Positions 62,805-64,000 of a stretch of DNA of 64,000 bases are shown piece after piece. Positions within the stretch are counted from its first letter, which is position 1. Each line of letters opens with the position of its first letter. This DNA is from Pseudoselenomonas ruminantium (GTDB taxonomy: Bacteria > Bacillota > Negativicutes > Selenomonadales > Selenomonadaceae). Made by a program: the position numbers and the translations under genes. The stretch is from positions 1-64,000 of the forward strand of contig NZ_FOQK01000009.1 of the NCBI RefSeq assembly GCF_900113715.1, written 5' to 3'. The notes below the pieces were generated by a model. The model had not been told where the DNA came from and made no database searches. It saw only the letters and a program-made list of their open reading frames with translations.

Positions 62805-64000
62805 TGGAGGATTCGGTATTTTTAGCATATGCGAGTATCGTGGATCGCGCGTTTGGCATCCAGCTGCCGCGGGAGAAGAAGGCTCTTCTGGAGTCGCGCT
62901 TGCAGCGGCTGTTCCATGAAGGGGCGGAGACGGCCAAATATCGCGATGCCGCAGGTTTCTTGAAGGCGTTGAAGCAGGATGGCACCGGGAAGCTCTTGAA
63001 AGTGCTGGCTGAGGCTATCACCACGCACCACACGTTTTTTATGCGTGAGGCAGATCATTTTTGGTTCTATCGGGATACGGTGCTGCCTTGGATTGCATCA
63101 TCGGTTCAGGACGGCGATATACGTACCTGGTGCGCGGCTTGTTCCACGGGGCAGGAGGCCTATACTCTGGCAATGCTGCTGCAGGATCAATTCGGGCTGC
63201 AGGGATCGCGGTGGGAAAAGACACTTCTGGCGACGGATCTATCGCTGGAGGTGCTGGAGACGGCGAAAACGGGAATCTATGGGGCAGAATCGCTGGCGGG
63301 GCTGCCGGAGAACTGGCTGCATGGCTACTTCCATGCAGTGAGCGGCGGCCGGCGGCAGGTCAATGATGTGATCCGCCAGCAGGTGCTGTTCCGTCCCTTC
63401 AATCTGATGACTCCCCAGTTCCCGTTCAGGAAGCCTTTCCATGTGATTTTCTGCCGGAATGTCATGATCTATTTTGATGCGCCGGTACGGAACCGGCTTG
63501 TGCGGCAGTTCTATGAGTACCTGGAGCCCGGCGGTTACCTTTTTGTGGGCCATTCGGAGACGGTGGAGCGGCAGGCGGCACCCTTCCAATATGTGATGCC
63601 GTCGGTTTACCGCAAGCCCTTGGATGCCGCGCCCCGTGAGCCGCAGCAGCTCAGCGGCATGTATCAGCGGACGCAGGCCGCTGCGGCTGGCATCCAGCGC
63701 AATATCCAGCTGGCCAGGCGGGCCGTGGCAACGGGCCGGGCAGAGCCGCATGAGACGCCGAAGGCAGTGAAGCTGATCGCCCTCGGCGCATCTACGGGGG
63801 GCACTGAGGCACTGGCAAGCCTTATCCAGGGGCTGCGCCCGCCGCTGCCGCCGATTGTCATCGTCCAGCATATCCCCTATGGATTCAGCCGGCTGTTTGC
63901 AGAACGCCTGAACAATGAGTCGGCGTTCACGGCAGCGGAGGCTGTGGATGGTGAGCATCTGCAGCCCAATCACATCTATGTCGCACCGGGAGACCGGCAG
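62804..64000 (+). CDS. CheR-CheB fusion: receptor methyltransferase plus methylesterase (partial)
   Basis: The frame is open for 399 codons and runs off the window. Residues about 1-272 are CheR: N-terminal helical domain, ITTHHTFFMRE near 80, SAM motif CAACSTGQEAYTLAMLL near 108-124, ATDLS, FHVIFCRNVMIYFD and GYLFVGHSET. A linker of about 45 residues follows. From about 323 it becomes the CheB catalytic domain: LIALGASTGGTEAL with nucleophile S330, IVQHIPYGFS with H356 (26 residues later, as in Salmonella CheB), and VAPGD. The catalytic Asp lies beyond the end. There is no receiver domain. The ATG overlaps the receptor stop. Confidence 0.9.
   Translation, partial: MEDSVFLAYASIVDRAFGIQLPREKKALLESRLQRLFHEGAETAKYRDAAGFLKALKQDGTGKLLKVLAEAITTHHTFFMREADHFWFYRDTVLPWIASSVQDGDIRTWCAACSTGQEAYTLAMLLQDQFGLQGSRWEKTLLATDLSLEVLETAKTGIYGAESLAGLPENWLHGYFHAVSGGRRQVNDVIRQQVLFRPFNLMTPQFPFRKPFHVIFCRNVMIYFDAPVRNRLVRQFYEYLEPGGYLFVGHSETVERQAAPFQYVMPSVYRKPLDAAPREPQQLSGMYQRTQAAAAGIQRNIQLARRAVATGRAEPHETPKAVKLIALGASTGGTEALASLIQGLRPPLPPIVIVQHIPYGFSRLFAERLNNESAFTAAEAVDGEHLQPNHIYVAPGDRQ

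Overview
The window looks like chromosomal DNA of a diderm Firmicute of the class Negativicutes, most likely a Selenomonas/Mitsuokella-type Selenomonadaceae. This is inferred from protein style and gene content: DapL-type lysine synthesis, a cdaA-cdaR-glmM operon, OadG/OadB sodium-pump subunits, anaerobic cobalamin genes, flagellar motor and chemotaxis genes, and strong AGGAGG-type ribosome sites. No marker in the window fixes the species. Housekeeping parts are fairly GC-rich; parts of the toxin island are very AT-rich.

Layout. (1) 45-2138: 5S rRNA with its terminator, then a 512-aa protein of no recognised family and a small membrane protein. (2) 2195-7534: dapL, a Dcu-type C4-dicarboxylate carrier, a nickel-pincer hydroxyacid racemase (LarA family) and a LysR regulator. 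(3) 7779-9435: motAB. (4) 9528-18421: acpS, nnr, ilvE, the c-di-AMP/cell-wall operon cdaA-cdaR-(FAD enzyme)-glmM, and cbiK. (5) 18567-20087: sodium-pump decarboxylase gamma and beta subunits without an alpha subunit. (6) 20265-24036: cobalamin riboswitch, cbiL, and a btuFCD-type ABC importer. (7) 24180-26672: feoA, feoB and a tiny Cys-rich FeoB partner behind a promoter with a Fur-box-like palindrome. (8) 26727-27897: a short-chain dehydrogenase and a 71-aa protein.

(9) 28075-56925 is a polymorphic-toxin island. It starts with a possible loader-like protein, a VgrG/gpD-like spike, a pentapeptide-repeat protein, an unknown protein, and a DUF4280 (PAAR-like) protein with a variable tail and small membrane-anchored putative immunity genes. 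Then comes a 2370-aa VgrG-Rhs fusion ending in a deaminase-like toxin, followed by its putative immunity gene. Downstream lies about 12 kb of displaced Rhs cassettes: truncated or decayed Rhs core pieces, toxin tails (HNH/endonuclease VII-like, TNT-like and others) and mostly intact immunity genes (Imm50-like, Imm30-like, SUKH, Imm1-like and unknown). The Rhs pieces are near-copies of parts of the intact rhs gene, so they could supply new toxin tips by homologous recombination.

(10) 57065-64000: a class I/II aminotransferase, then cheA-cheW-mcp and a gene that runs off the window, in which CheR and the CheB methylesterase domain form one polypeptide without a receiver domain. With motAB this points to a motile, chemotactic anaerobe.

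Limits: families were assigned by reading motifs, without database searches. Starts were chosen by ribosome site and family length. Assignments of toxin tails and immunity proteins are the least certain.
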